Source: Lolium rigidum
Taxonomy: Eukaryota > Streptophyta > Magnoliopsida > Poales > Poaceae
Reading direction: 5' to 3'
Length of the DNA stretch: 64,000 nucleotides
NCBI RefSeq assembly: GCF_022539505.1
Contig: NC_061510.1
Coordinates: 392,814,249-392,878,248 of the forward strand
Notes under the pieces: model-generated
The model's input: the letters and a program-made list of their open reading frames with translations, nothing else
What the model was told of the DNA's origin: nothing
Databases searched by the model: none
Translations under genes and position numbers: made by a program
Part shown: piece by piece, positions 10,630 to 21,000 of the stretch
Position numbering within the stretch: the first letter of the stretch is position 1
Layout: each line of letters starts with the position of its first letter

Positions 10630-12225
10630 TGATACGTCTCCGACGTATCAATAATTTCTTATGTTCCATGCCATATTATTGATGATACCTACATGTTTTA
10701 TGCACACTTTATGTCATATTCGTGCATTTTCCGGAACTAACCTATTAACAAGATGCCGAAGTGCCGATTGCTCGTTTTCTACTGTTTTTGGTTTCAGAAA
10801 TCCTAGTAACGAAATATTCTCGGAATTGGACGAAATCAAGACCCGGGGTCCTATTTTTCCACGAACCTTCCGGAAGACCGAATGGGATACGAAGTGGGGC
10901 CACGAGGGGCTGCCACCATAGGGCGGCGCGGCCCAGCCCTTGGCCGCGCCGACCTGTGGTGTGGGGCCCCGTGTGGCCCCCACGTTGCCCTTCCGCCTAC
11001 TTAAAGCCTCCGTCGCGAAACCCCTGATGCGAAAAACCACGATGCGGAAAACCTTCCCGAGACGCCGCCGCCGCCAATCCCATCTCGGGGGATTCTGGAG
11101 ATCTCCTCCGGCACCCTGCCGGAGAGGGGATTCATCTCCCGGAGGACTCTCCACCGCCATGGTCGCCTCCGGAGTGATGAGTGAGTCGTTCACCCCTGGA
11201 CTATGGGTCCATAGCAGTAGCTAGATGGTTGTCTTCTCCACATTGTGCTTCATTGTTGGATCTTGTGAGCTGCCTAACATGATCAAGATCATCTATCTGT
11301 AATACTCTATGTTGTGTTTGTCGGGATCCGATGGATAGAGAATACCATGTTATGTTAATTATCAAGTTATTGCATATGTGTTGTTTATGATCTTGCATGC
11401 TCTCCGTTATTAGTAGATGCTGCGGCCAAGTTTTTGCTCTTAACTCCAAGAGGGAGTATTTATGCTCGATAGTGGGTTCATGCCTGCATTGACACCTGGG
11501 ACAGTGACAGTAAGTTCTAAGGTTGTGTTGTGCTGTTGCCACTAGGGATAAAACATTGGCGCTATGTCCGAGGATGTAGTTGTTGATTACATTACGCACC
11601 ATACTTAATGCAATTGTCTGTTGCTTTGCAACTTAATACTGAAAGGGGTTCGGATGATAACCTGAAGGTGGACTTTTTAGGCATAGATGCAGTTGGATGG
11701 CGGTCTATGTACTTTGTCGTAATGCCCAATTAAATCTCACTATACTTATCATGACATGTATGTGCATTGTTATGCCCTCTCTATTTGTCAATTGCCCGAC
11801 TGTAATTTGTTCACCCAACATGCTTTTATCTTATGGGAGAGACACCTCTAGTGAACCGTGGACCCCGGTCCATTCTTTTATACTGAAATACAAATCTGCT
11901 GCAATACTTGTTCTTTACTGTTTTCTTGCAAACAATCATCTTCCACACAATACGGTTAATCCTTTGTTACAGCAAGCCGGTGAGATTGACAACCTCACTG
12001 TTTCGTTGGGGCAAAGTACTTTGGTTGTGTTGTGCAGGTTCCACATTGGCGCCGGAATCCCTGGTGTTGCGCCGCACTACATCCCGCCGCCATCAACCTT
12101 CAACGTGCTTCTTGGCTCCTCCTGGTTCGATAAACCTTGGTTTCTTTCTGAGGGAAAACTTGCTGCTGTGCGCATCATACCTTCCTCTTGGGGTTCCCAA
12201 CGAACGTGTGAGTTACACGCCATCA
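10630..12225 (+). repeat. G2 3' LTR (1596 bp)
   Basis: Starts TGATACGTCTCC and ends ACGCCATCA, followed by the right GCAGG at 12226-12230. It aligns end to end with the 5' LTR. Confidence 0.93.
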
Positions 12226-12603
12226 GCAGGCGGTGGCCGCATCCGAGAAGGATGCCGCCGAGAAGGCTCGGGCGGAGGCAGAGGAGGAGGCGGCGGCCAT
12301 CGCCGCCGCCGGGAATTCCAAGCACGGGAGGCGCGAGGAGAAGGCGGCCTCCATCGCGTTCATCCCATTCGTCAACCTTGACGAATAGATGTAGGATAGA
12401 TGTAGGTATGATCGCAATGTATGTATGATCCGTAGTATGATCAATGAAGATGAACTTCTCGGGGTTTGAATTTGTGAAAATACGGGGCAAAATACGGGGT
12501 CTGCTAGACGGAATGGCTCTTCCGTTAGCAATTTTTCGATACGGGGCGAAATGCGAGCGTTATACGGGGCATAGGAATATGGGGCCTGTTAGACATGCTC
12601 TTA

Positions 12604-12719
12604 ATAGGTTAGTGCCGGAAAATGCATCAAAATGATATAAAGTGTATATAAAACATGTGAGTATTGTTATATAACTAGCATGGAACATAAGAAATTATAG
12701 ATACGTTTGAGACGTATCA
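12604..12719 (-). repeat. G1 5' LTR, right portion
   Basis: The remaining 116 bp of the G1 LTR after the Harbinger-type insertion and its TTA duplication (12601-12603). It ends GACGTATCA. The terminal inverted repeat has decayed slightly (GATACGTTTGAGACGTATC). Confidence 0.85.
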
Positions 12720-13741
12720 ATGTCTAACCAGTCCTGCATCCCTTCTCTCAAACTAGGTCTAACTCTATGCCTAATATCAGATATAGAGTCTCTAAAAATG
12801 CAAAACATCTATTAGGATCTAGATTCTTATCATAAAAAATAATAGAATTCCTTTGATTCCAGATGCTCCAACACCCTGCTATCATGGCTTCCTTGAAAAT
12901 TTTGTTGAGTGATCTGTGCTTTGCTTCCACTATCATCTCAATCACATTAAGTTATGTGTTCCATTCCTCTCCAATTTTCCACCAAAAATTCTGACTGAAG
13001 TCACACTGGAAGAAAAGATGCAGCATATTTTCAGATGATTCTTCATCACACAGAACACAATTTTGATTCTCCACAAAGAAAATTTTATTGACCATTTGCA
13101 CTTTTGTATTCAATCTATCTTGTATGAGAAGCCAGAAGAAAAAATTATGCTTTGGTAGACATGCTGATTTCCACATCCATTTAAATGGAGCTGGTGCAAC
13201 AGGGGCATTAATTAGAGCTAGATATACCTTTTTGATTGAGTACTTTGTACCACCCCAAGAGAAATTCCATTTGTCAATCACTGATGTATCATCAAGATGC
13301 AAACTGTTTAGTTCCTGTGATTGTTGTGCAGCAATCAGAGATAAAGGGAGATTAAACATGTTGAAAATATTATCCTGTGCTGTACTGTATGCCTCATAGA
13401 CATTAATATTCCCTTTCTTTGTGAAGGAAAAGAGGTGGGGAAACTTATCCTTCAGTGTGATATCTCTCCACTTATCATTCCATAACATAATAATTTTGCC
13501 ATTGCTAGAACATGTGGTGAGCTGTTTAAATTCTGGAATCAAAGTAGTGCAATCACGCCACCAGAATGATCCTCTAGATGAGTTTGCCAATGGGACAGCT
13601 CCATTCTGTGCATCCAAACATAGCCAATCCAGATTAGAATTTATGATGAAACAAAGGGTCATTTTTTACTCAACCCTGAACAAAGGGAGCACGAGATGTA
13701 CCCACATGGATAGTCCAGCCAATCCAGATTAGAATTTATGA
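12720..13741 (-). pseudogene. truncated LINE (L1-type) ORF2 C-terminal fragment
   Basis: The minus-strand frame from 13662 to 12952 encodes the part of a plant LINE polyprotein downstream of the RT core: SRGSFWWRDCTTLIPEF, a WNDKWRD motif and the zinc-binding RT-associated domain (FKWMWKSACLPKHNFFFWLL ... CVLCDEESSENMLHLFFQC, with Cys-x2-Cys and His/Cys ligands). It continues in a second frame to 12748 (CWSIWNQRNSIIF, typical of the LINE C-terminus), then shifts again. EN and RT domains are absent. The 3' end is cut by the G1 insertion at 12719. A 25-bp direct repeat brackets its right border (13622-13646 and 13717-13741). Confidence 0.8.
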
Positions 13742-15012
13742 ACATACTACTAATATTTAGATATTAATTTTATATTAAATCTAAATAAAATTGAATATGC
13801 AAAGCCAATGGAAGCTCTTAATAGTACGAAAAAACAAATCTTCTTTTGTTCTCTTAAGTTATCACTTTAAATTTCCATTTGTTTTTACATTTAATTTATT
13901 GCAATATGGAAGCTCTTAATAGTACGAAAAAATAAATCTTCTTTTGTTCACTAAAATAAGAAAAAAAATGAATATCCTCTATCTAATGTTATATATTGTG
14001 CACTTTACATTTTAATTTATATTTAAACTTAAAATAATAAAAATATTTTGCACTTTATTAATCAATCTCTAAGAAGAACTTATGCATTGTTGGGAACTTT
14101 GGGAGCGCATGCATGGAGCTTCTTGACAAAAAAATTGGCATGTTGTACAACTTCATTCTACACCTCCAGATATATATAACCTTGGAACAATGCCAAGAAT
14201 ATCTATAATACATGACCGACACTTGGAGGAGAAATAGTCAAAACAAAATACAAATCCTTTATTGGTGTCACCATTGAAGAATGGAATCAAGACTAAAGAA
14301 TAAGACTCCATCACCAATGAGTTGCGAGAAGACAAGTTGAGGGTTCCACCACCGCTCTGTCATTTCAAAAAATGGTGGTTGATCAACACACTGAGGCATA
14401 TTGAAAAATTTAGTAAAGATCTAATATGTTTTAAGATGTAATTTTAATGGGATTACTTTATAATTTTTATCTCCATTCATTTAAAAAATAATGCATTCTA
14501 CGGTATATGTAAGTCAAATTTATTTAGTTTGACCTGCTTTAGAGAAAAGTATAAACATCTATACACCAAACTAGTACACTATGGAAGATATTTTTTTGTC
14601 CATGATCATAATTTGGTGTCGTGTTTATTAGTACAAATCTTTTATAAACTAGGTCAAATATAAACAAGTGTTTTCTTAAGGCAACTCTAGAATGCATTTT
14701 TTTATGGTTAGAGTAATCCATTAATGTTGCATTGACCAAGATAGGATGTTGAGCATATACATTTGTCTTATGATCAATGTTTCTTCCACTATTATTATGA
14801 ATAAACTAAATGTATGCAACTAAATTATAATTTCACTATGTCTTTAAGAAAGATGTCCTTCATATATATAAATATTTTTAACCTATTACATTGTATAAGC
14901 AACAACTATATATTTGCTAAGGCAGATCAAAGATTTATTTGGTGTACTAACAATCCATCGAACTCCAAGGATAGCGAGGAGGGTTCCCTCGTAGTTTTAT
15001 ACCTATTTGCTT
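13742..15012. other. AT-rich sequence downstream of the dehydrogenase gene
   Basis: No coding frame, repeat border or RNA gene recognised. A 29-base phrase beginning TGGAAGCTCTTAATAGTACG occurs twice (about 13808 and 13907), indicating a local duplication. The portion nearest 15012 is the expected 3' UTR of the gene on the minus strand. Confidence 0.5.
14935..14940 (-). terminator. candidate poly(A) signal of the dehydrogenase gene
   Basis: AATAAA on the minus strand, 73 bases after the stop codon at 15013. The position fits a plant near-upstream element. AT-rich context makes a chance match possible. Confidence 0.35.
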
Positions 15013-18000
15013 TTATGGAAACCTTGCATATGTCGGTCGGTTATACATTTCAATAGTGGCCTTTACGCCATCCTACATTTAAAATTTATGAGAACATATT
15101 AGAAGAAACAAAACCAAACAAAAATATGAAGTAAATTTGAAGGTAAGCAAACAACCTTGAGTGACACAATTGGTTTGTAACCAAGTTGTTCAATAGCTCT
15201 GTTACAACTAAATGTTCTGCTTAGTGTTAGGTACTTGATTCTTGCGGATGTCAGCGATTGAGGTTGATGCATTCCATAGAGATATAGCACTTTATTGTAG
15301 CTCCACTCTATCACATATGTTATTGGTAGGACAATAAATAACGGTATTCTTATTTTTAGTGGTCTGCAAAATATACCATCAATTAGCAATATAGCTTAGT
15401 GTAGTACATTCTCTTGACAAAACAAATATAGCATTTTTTATTTTTGCTAAGAAATTATGTTCATACAAACATTCACAAGTAAATATTGGATTTTTAGCGA
15501 TACAAACATATAAATTTCAAAAAGTAAAAAATACTTTATAAATGAAGAAAAATATGAGTATCACTAGCAAGTTGATCTCCTGGGTGAGGGCCAGTGTCTT
15601 TAGCGAGGCAGGAGGTGTGCCAGCGTGTGGGAAACCCTCCAGTGAGTGTGTGCAGCATCTTTTTACTCTTTTCCTTATTTTGTTTTGTCTATGATCGACA
15701 GAAAAAAAAACTAGTGTAATCGAGTGTGGTAAAATAAGAAGTACAATGCATTGCCTATGAAGTAAGGCATTTCCACGTACTGTATTGTGTGGTGCATTTG
15801 TCGTAATAAGTTATTCAGGTTGCGCTACATCATGGCGCGTTAAACATTCATATAGATCTTGAAGGGGTACATGGGTGCACCTAATATGTTGGTACATTTT
15901 CCATAGCATGTGATGTGGCATGTGCCTCTTTGGAAGGCATGCCATAATTTCAGTGAAACATAGTGTAAGAATGTTTCTCACCAAAGGACATTAACACAAT
16001 GCATCATAGGACATCGGTCCAGCGAAATGTAATGCAAAATAGGTGATCTAGACATGACATAAAAATGCAGGACATATCATGCAATTGGGGCAGTGCATGC
16101 AAAGACAATGCACATGACATCAAAGGGCGGTGCATTAGAAAACCAAAAGGCAATGCAAAAAAAAATGACAGGTAGTGCAACAAAAACAGAAGATAGCATA
16201 GATGAATAACAGTAGGCAATGAAGTGGAAAACCAGAAGGCAATGCATAGAAAAAAGGCACCACACACAAAAAGAAGGAAGTGGCTAGAAGAACCGTTGTC
16301 ATTATAGTACAGAGGAGAAGGCCACACGCAAAAAAAGTCAAATACAGTGCAGATCAGAACTGAAGGTACTGAAGGTGGTGCACTGTTGAACCAAAGGCAG
16401 TGTATTACAAGACTGAAGTCAGTGCAAACCGATGCATTAATGAAGGCAGCGGAATTTTTTTCTTCAAAACTATCAAAATGTGATAATTTTCTATAGATCT
16501 TGATGTCGCTGGCATAGATATGAAAACGGATCTTGATTTGTATGCTCGGTTCATAAGATATTTTTCTTTTCATATGCAAATATACAAAAAAAAGGTAACA
16601 ACAACTAGCGACGCACTCCCCAATCAACACGTGTCGGGCACGAAAAAGACACATGGAAGACGCTGATTTTTGCACATGCTGACGCAAGACGAGTTGTGAG
16701 GCACCTCATAGAGAGGGCACCTTTTTCTAGCCAAATCTAAATGTACTTTAACGCAGTAGAAGCATAAAAATATAGTGTACCTTTTATATCCAAGTTCTTC
16801 TAAAACCATATAGACAAAGTCCCACACATTCATCGGCTCCACATTAGTTATGAAGTAGGCCTAGGAAGGAAATTAAGATGTATGAGGAACAATACTATAA
16901 GTTGTATGCATGCCCTTTAGAAATAAATCATACTTGTCCCCCACATAGTTTTGCGCCCACTTTAGATGATAGAGCTTTCATGGCACATATATGACCATGC
17001 ACCACATTGTCAACATATACAAAATCATCAGAATTTTTTCCTTCACCAATTATGATCTGCAAAATAATATGTAGCGTGTCAACCACATTTAACAAGAAAT
17101 ATTTAAATATAACTTTCAATAAATAATGTGATGAAATATTAGATAATGACTTGCATTATTTAGGTAGGCCAATCTTAAGCACTATGCCTTAGATAAGATT
17201 GTCTTGAATGGGTTAAATTTGAACTTGGTCCTTAGGGAAGTTGTGGTTAAAGGTAATACTACTTTGTTTGGTGGAAGAATCATATATAATTCAAATAGAT
17301 CTATCTCGTAACTTGGCAGGTGTAAAAAAGATTGGCGATAGAGTATATTGCATTGTTTCATGTTAATGCTTTGTGTCACGGGATAATCTGAAAATGTTCT
17401 CTTACACACTTGCTTCCATGCTATAACTAAAGGACTCAAATAAATAGGTAGTGCATATCTATTTTCCTTTGCTTTTCATATTCTTAAGATTAAATGATTT
17501 TCCTTGTTTCACCATAAATATTATGTTTTAATTCAAGTTAAAATTTTGAAGCATGATACTCTTGTCTTTTCTAAGTTCGCATATTAGTCAAATTGTGACC
17601 AATTATAACTTGAAGTGGATGCATGAGAATACCGAATAATTAAGATCCATAGAGAATTACATGAATAGGAACTAATTTTAGATCATAAGTTCCCTAAATT
17701 TGAAGAATTCTATAGTACAATAGAAAGTGTGTTATGTTCTCCAGACCATTTACTATCTTAAATATATTTTTATTTGTCAAGTATATTCACTATTGTCTAT
17801 TCGCTATTCTATTAATATTATATACTTCCATATTAACATATTAAGCATGAGTACCACAATCATATAGTGAAATTAGGTTCACTAATGTGGTTTAATTGTG
17901 TGGAGAATATAAATGTGTATTATACTTACCAACTTTCCTCCATATGAAATTATAGAGGATATTACCATGTCACCAGGACCGAAAATGCTACCAGGTCGTA

Positions 18001-21000
18001 GACAACAACTAAGAAGCCCATTCATGCTATTGGCCTCCATCACTAACTTCTCTGCTTCTGCCTTGGTTTGTGCATATGCATCAGGAAACTAACATTAATG
18101 AACATCCATTAGATATATACACAAATTATTTGGTATGTATGAATTTGTATACAAAGGCGAAAGACGAATGGGACGAAGCAGGAAGGAAATGTGTTTTAAG
18201 TAAATCTTCAGTAGCAAAGGTAAAAAAAAACTCACTACCCTATATACATCTTACTCGTATATCGGTAATTCTTGTCAAGGTAGTTGTTACACATCAATTA
18301 GACTATGTCGTATGAAAGTTGGATTACATATTTTCTACATTCATTGATGATAAATAACTAAAATCTATAATGGTTACTTTGTTTGGCTTAATTTGTAGTT
18401 TGTTGTAGTATATTTTCGTATCAAAGAAGCCTAATAAAGCAAGTATTTTTAAAATCCACATATTATTATTATTATTTTTTATAGGCACGGAAATTTTCAT
18501 ATATAGTACAAATGAGATTACATGTTTTACTTTCCCCCATACATCTCTAAAGGATACAAAATATTTGATGAATACTTTTGACTTGTTAGCGCCATGTCAC
18601 ATGCTAATTTTCACAAAACATGGCTAAAGTCAATCTAGCACGAGGTCAGATGAAAACCTGGTTTAAATTTCTAAATAAATTCAATAATGTTTGGGGTTCA
18701 AATTATTGAAAAGGTATGTTAGTTTATAGTTGAAGCATGAAAAACTACACTTAACTAATTGTTAAGGTTGAAGTATGAATTTCGCTATTAGTTTGGAGAA
18801 ACGTAATTTTTACTTGTAGGTATACTAAATTTTATCCTTAACATACTCATAATTAATGAAGGATACCTAACTTCTATCCTCAACAAACTCATCATTAATG
18901 AAGGACAAGTGCAGTTTCATTTTCACACATGATTTACGAGGCTAAATTGTATAAAAACATGCTAACCTAGGGCATAGGCCATATATATCCTAGTGGATTC
19001 CATTGGTATCAAAACCTTTCAAATCTTGTAAACATCGGGATATTTCTATGACAATATTAAAGGTAAAATTCAAATATTTAGCATGGAACTCATTTGAAAC
19101 ATATAAGTCACAAAACATAGGAATTGGATAAATAAAGAATTTGAATGCCCTGTCTAACTCGTCAACCCCTATTTAATAGAAGAAATTGATTAGTGATTAG
19201 TTGGAAGGAGGGAGTGCAAATTTTAAGTGATCATGCGAGAGTATTTTTTTAAAAAAAGAAAAGTTTCCTGAGTTTGGATCTTTTTATACTAATAAGCATA
19301 GATTACTATGGAACAAAACAATCAATAGGGATTTTACATGTAGTATTTAGTAACATGTTGAAAATGGACATTGTAGAAAAGAACCCATATGGTAAAAACC
19401 ATCTTAAATGAGCCCTCTTTGAGATCCCTCAGACTAGAAAGGGGGTATTATATAAAAGGTGACGATAGTTGCTTTGAACGTGGATAACATTGAGATACGA
19501 ACAAAGGAACATAAATCAACGAATTTTATGTGGGGAAACCTTAGCTGGATATTGCACTGACTCATCTACACCAAAGAGGTCATGAATTCCATCGAATACA
19601 ACGCTACTCGAACTGGTGTATATCAGACTTTTAACCTTGCATGTCTTACAAGCGCCAATCACATTCTTTGCTCCTGTGTAGCATGAATGAGAAAATAACA
19701 GTAAGAGCAAATAAATAACTTTGGATTAAAAAATTATTGAGATTTCTTGAAACAAACTTCACTCATATCCTAATTAGTTATATTTACTAAGTTTTCATTC
19801 AACAATATCTTCAGTTAATCGGTTGTTTAATTTTGTGAACAACGAGATTCTGTACCGATTTGGTTTATATTTTGTATATGGGAATGCTCGATAAATCGTG
19901 CTTCGTCCATTTTATAGTCTGCCCGCCATTTATTGTAGTAAACCACCGGTCCATGGTCAATTCTACAAGCAGGAATCTATTTCCCTTCTCTTATTTTGGG
20001 TCGTCGTTCTTACGGTTTCTAGTAATCTTGGTTTTCGTTGTTAGCTCTCTATCCACATGCCTCGCCCCATTCAAGCTTCCTCTTTCTGAGTGATGGCATA
20101 AGGCCACCCGAACTGAATGTAGTGTGATTCTCTCTTGGATTTTTGCAGCTTTCCATCAAGTATTACAATGTTGCAGTCTAATCAATTTGTCTAAGTCAGG
20201 GCCTTTTGTCTTACATTGAAGGAGCTGGCAGATATGTTATGCTACAATGAGTTGGCACATATGTAGTCCTCTGTCTATTTTGTACCATTCAATTACTTCT
20301 TGTCGCAAATTTTCCATGTGTTGCTAGCATATATTCACTAATTCTTTCATTATGGACAATTTATAAAAAGTTATATTTTTTTATTTGGTGAATCGCATGG
20401 GAGTATGTATGTTTGGTTAGCTTTTACTTTCATTCAATCATGGTGCGAAGATCTAGAGAACATTTTTGCTCCATGTGCATATGTAACGTAGTGCAATATT
20501 TTACTCCATTAGTGAACGCAGACTTGATTATTGTGCAGTATATTGGTGCTTGCCTTCAATAATTTTTTGGCATGTTTCTTTTATTGTGTTCTGGAGGGTG
20601 GGGGCATACATTGGTTTCAACATGTTTATTATTTACGTCTGTCCTAGCTAAAAGATAACATTTTCATACTTTTGTTGACGTCAGAAACCCCCTGGCGGGC
20701 AGAGACGGGCAACACCGTAGAGCCGGGAACAACTAGGGCTGCGGCTGGCCCCAGTCCCTCAGAGCGACGGCCCGCAAAGCCTCCTGGTCGCACGCGCCGA
20801 TGCCAGCTGCAAGGGCGTGCCACCTGACCTATACCTGGTCGGGAAGGTGTGGATGATGCCTCGCTAAGTTTCCTGCGGGGCACACACGTAAACATTAAAT
20901 ACGAGCCTCGATCGGCTCTCGGGTTATCCTGTGAATCGGCTCAAAGAGCCGATCCACCCATGATTCGGACGGGGTGTCCGAATATATGGTGGTCCTGCTT

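Larger units (their letters stand above)
4063..12225 (+). mobile_element. G2: complete non-autonomous Gypsy LTR retrotransposon (Gag-protease only)
   Basis: An 8163-bp element with both LTRs (4063-5669 and 10630-12225), a tRNA-Asp-type primer site, a Gag-protease reading frame (5925-8040), a 2.6-kb untranslated block and a polypurine tract. LTR ends are TG...CA and the TSD is GCAGG. There is no reverse transcriptase, RNase H or integrase in any frame of the internal region, so it must be mobilised in trans. The LTRs differ by scattered substitutions and by a set of CTG/CTCG differences (see findings). It sits in the Harbinger-type element, so it is the youngest layer of this nest. G1 and G3 are shorter relatives. 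Confidence 0.93.
3669..12388 (+). pseudogene. unknown 183-residue ORF of the Harbinger-type element, disrupted by G2
   Basis: The ORF begins at the ATG at 3669 and is open to the G2 insertion at 4062; it resumes at 12231 and stops at 12388. Dropping G2 and one copy of the GCAGG duplication leaves the frame unbroken (394 + 158 nt = 184 codons with stop). Visible features are an N-terminal basic stretch (residues about 15-40, KRSRS and RRQCKR), a Trp/Arg-rich centre, and an Ala/Glu/Lys-rich C-terminal half likely to form a coiled coil (AEKARAEAEEEAA), ending IPFVNLDE. I do not recognise the family; it is neither a DDE transposase nor a SANT/Myb protein. GC content is far above the surrounding retroelement. 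It may be a captured host gene fragment or an element-specific protein. Now interrupted, so non-functional at this locus. Confidence 0.6.
3376..12600 (+). mobile_element. PIF/Harbinger-type DNA element with captured or unknown ORF, split by G2
   Basis: Terminal inverted repeats of 20 identical bases, GAGCATGTCTAACAGGCCCC at 3376-3395 and its complement at 12581-12600. It is flanked by a 3-bp target duplication TTA (3373-3375 and 12601-12603), characteristic of PIF/Harbinger insertion (TWA). Removing the nested G2 leaves about 1.06 kb. The ends repeat the motif TACGGGG in both orientations. There is no transposase (DDE) ORF, so it is non-autonomous. Its single ORF (3669 to 12388, split) is not the SANT/Myb ORF1 usual for the superfamily. 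Superfamily assignment rests on TIR and TSD only. Confidence 0.8.
1..12719 (-). mobile_element. G1: non-autonomous Gypsy-type LTR retrotransposon, 5' part (runs off left edge)
   Basis: On the minus strand the order is 5' LTR (12719 to 1891, interrupted), primer binding site (1857-1874), a degraded gag (948-1677) and a 3' untranslated block (1-947). The right terminus reads GACGTATCA, the complement of the TGATACGT start of this LTR group. The 3' LTR lies outside the window, so no TSD can be checked. The uninterrupted 5' LTR would be about 1.6 kb, matching those of G2 and G3. The block 1-950 is colinear, in reverse, with 8041-8960 of G2 and 53.6-54.5 kb of G3. No protease, reverse transcriptase, RNase H or integrase is visible. 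Assignment to Gypsy rests on the gag similarity and PBS; the family name is not assigned. Confidence 0.85.

Noticed and set aside
14153..14335. 60-codon minus-strand ORF considered as the last exon of the dehydrogenase gene
   Set aside because: No family similarity and no fitting acceptor. The exon at 15072-15013 fits in phase and sequence (DGVKATIE...).
17182..17439. Minus-strand ORF considered as a missing exon between FGPGDM and IIIGEG
   Set aside because: The preceding exon simply extends to 17930 (MVISSIISYGGKL, perfect GTAAGT donor), which supplies the expected residues.
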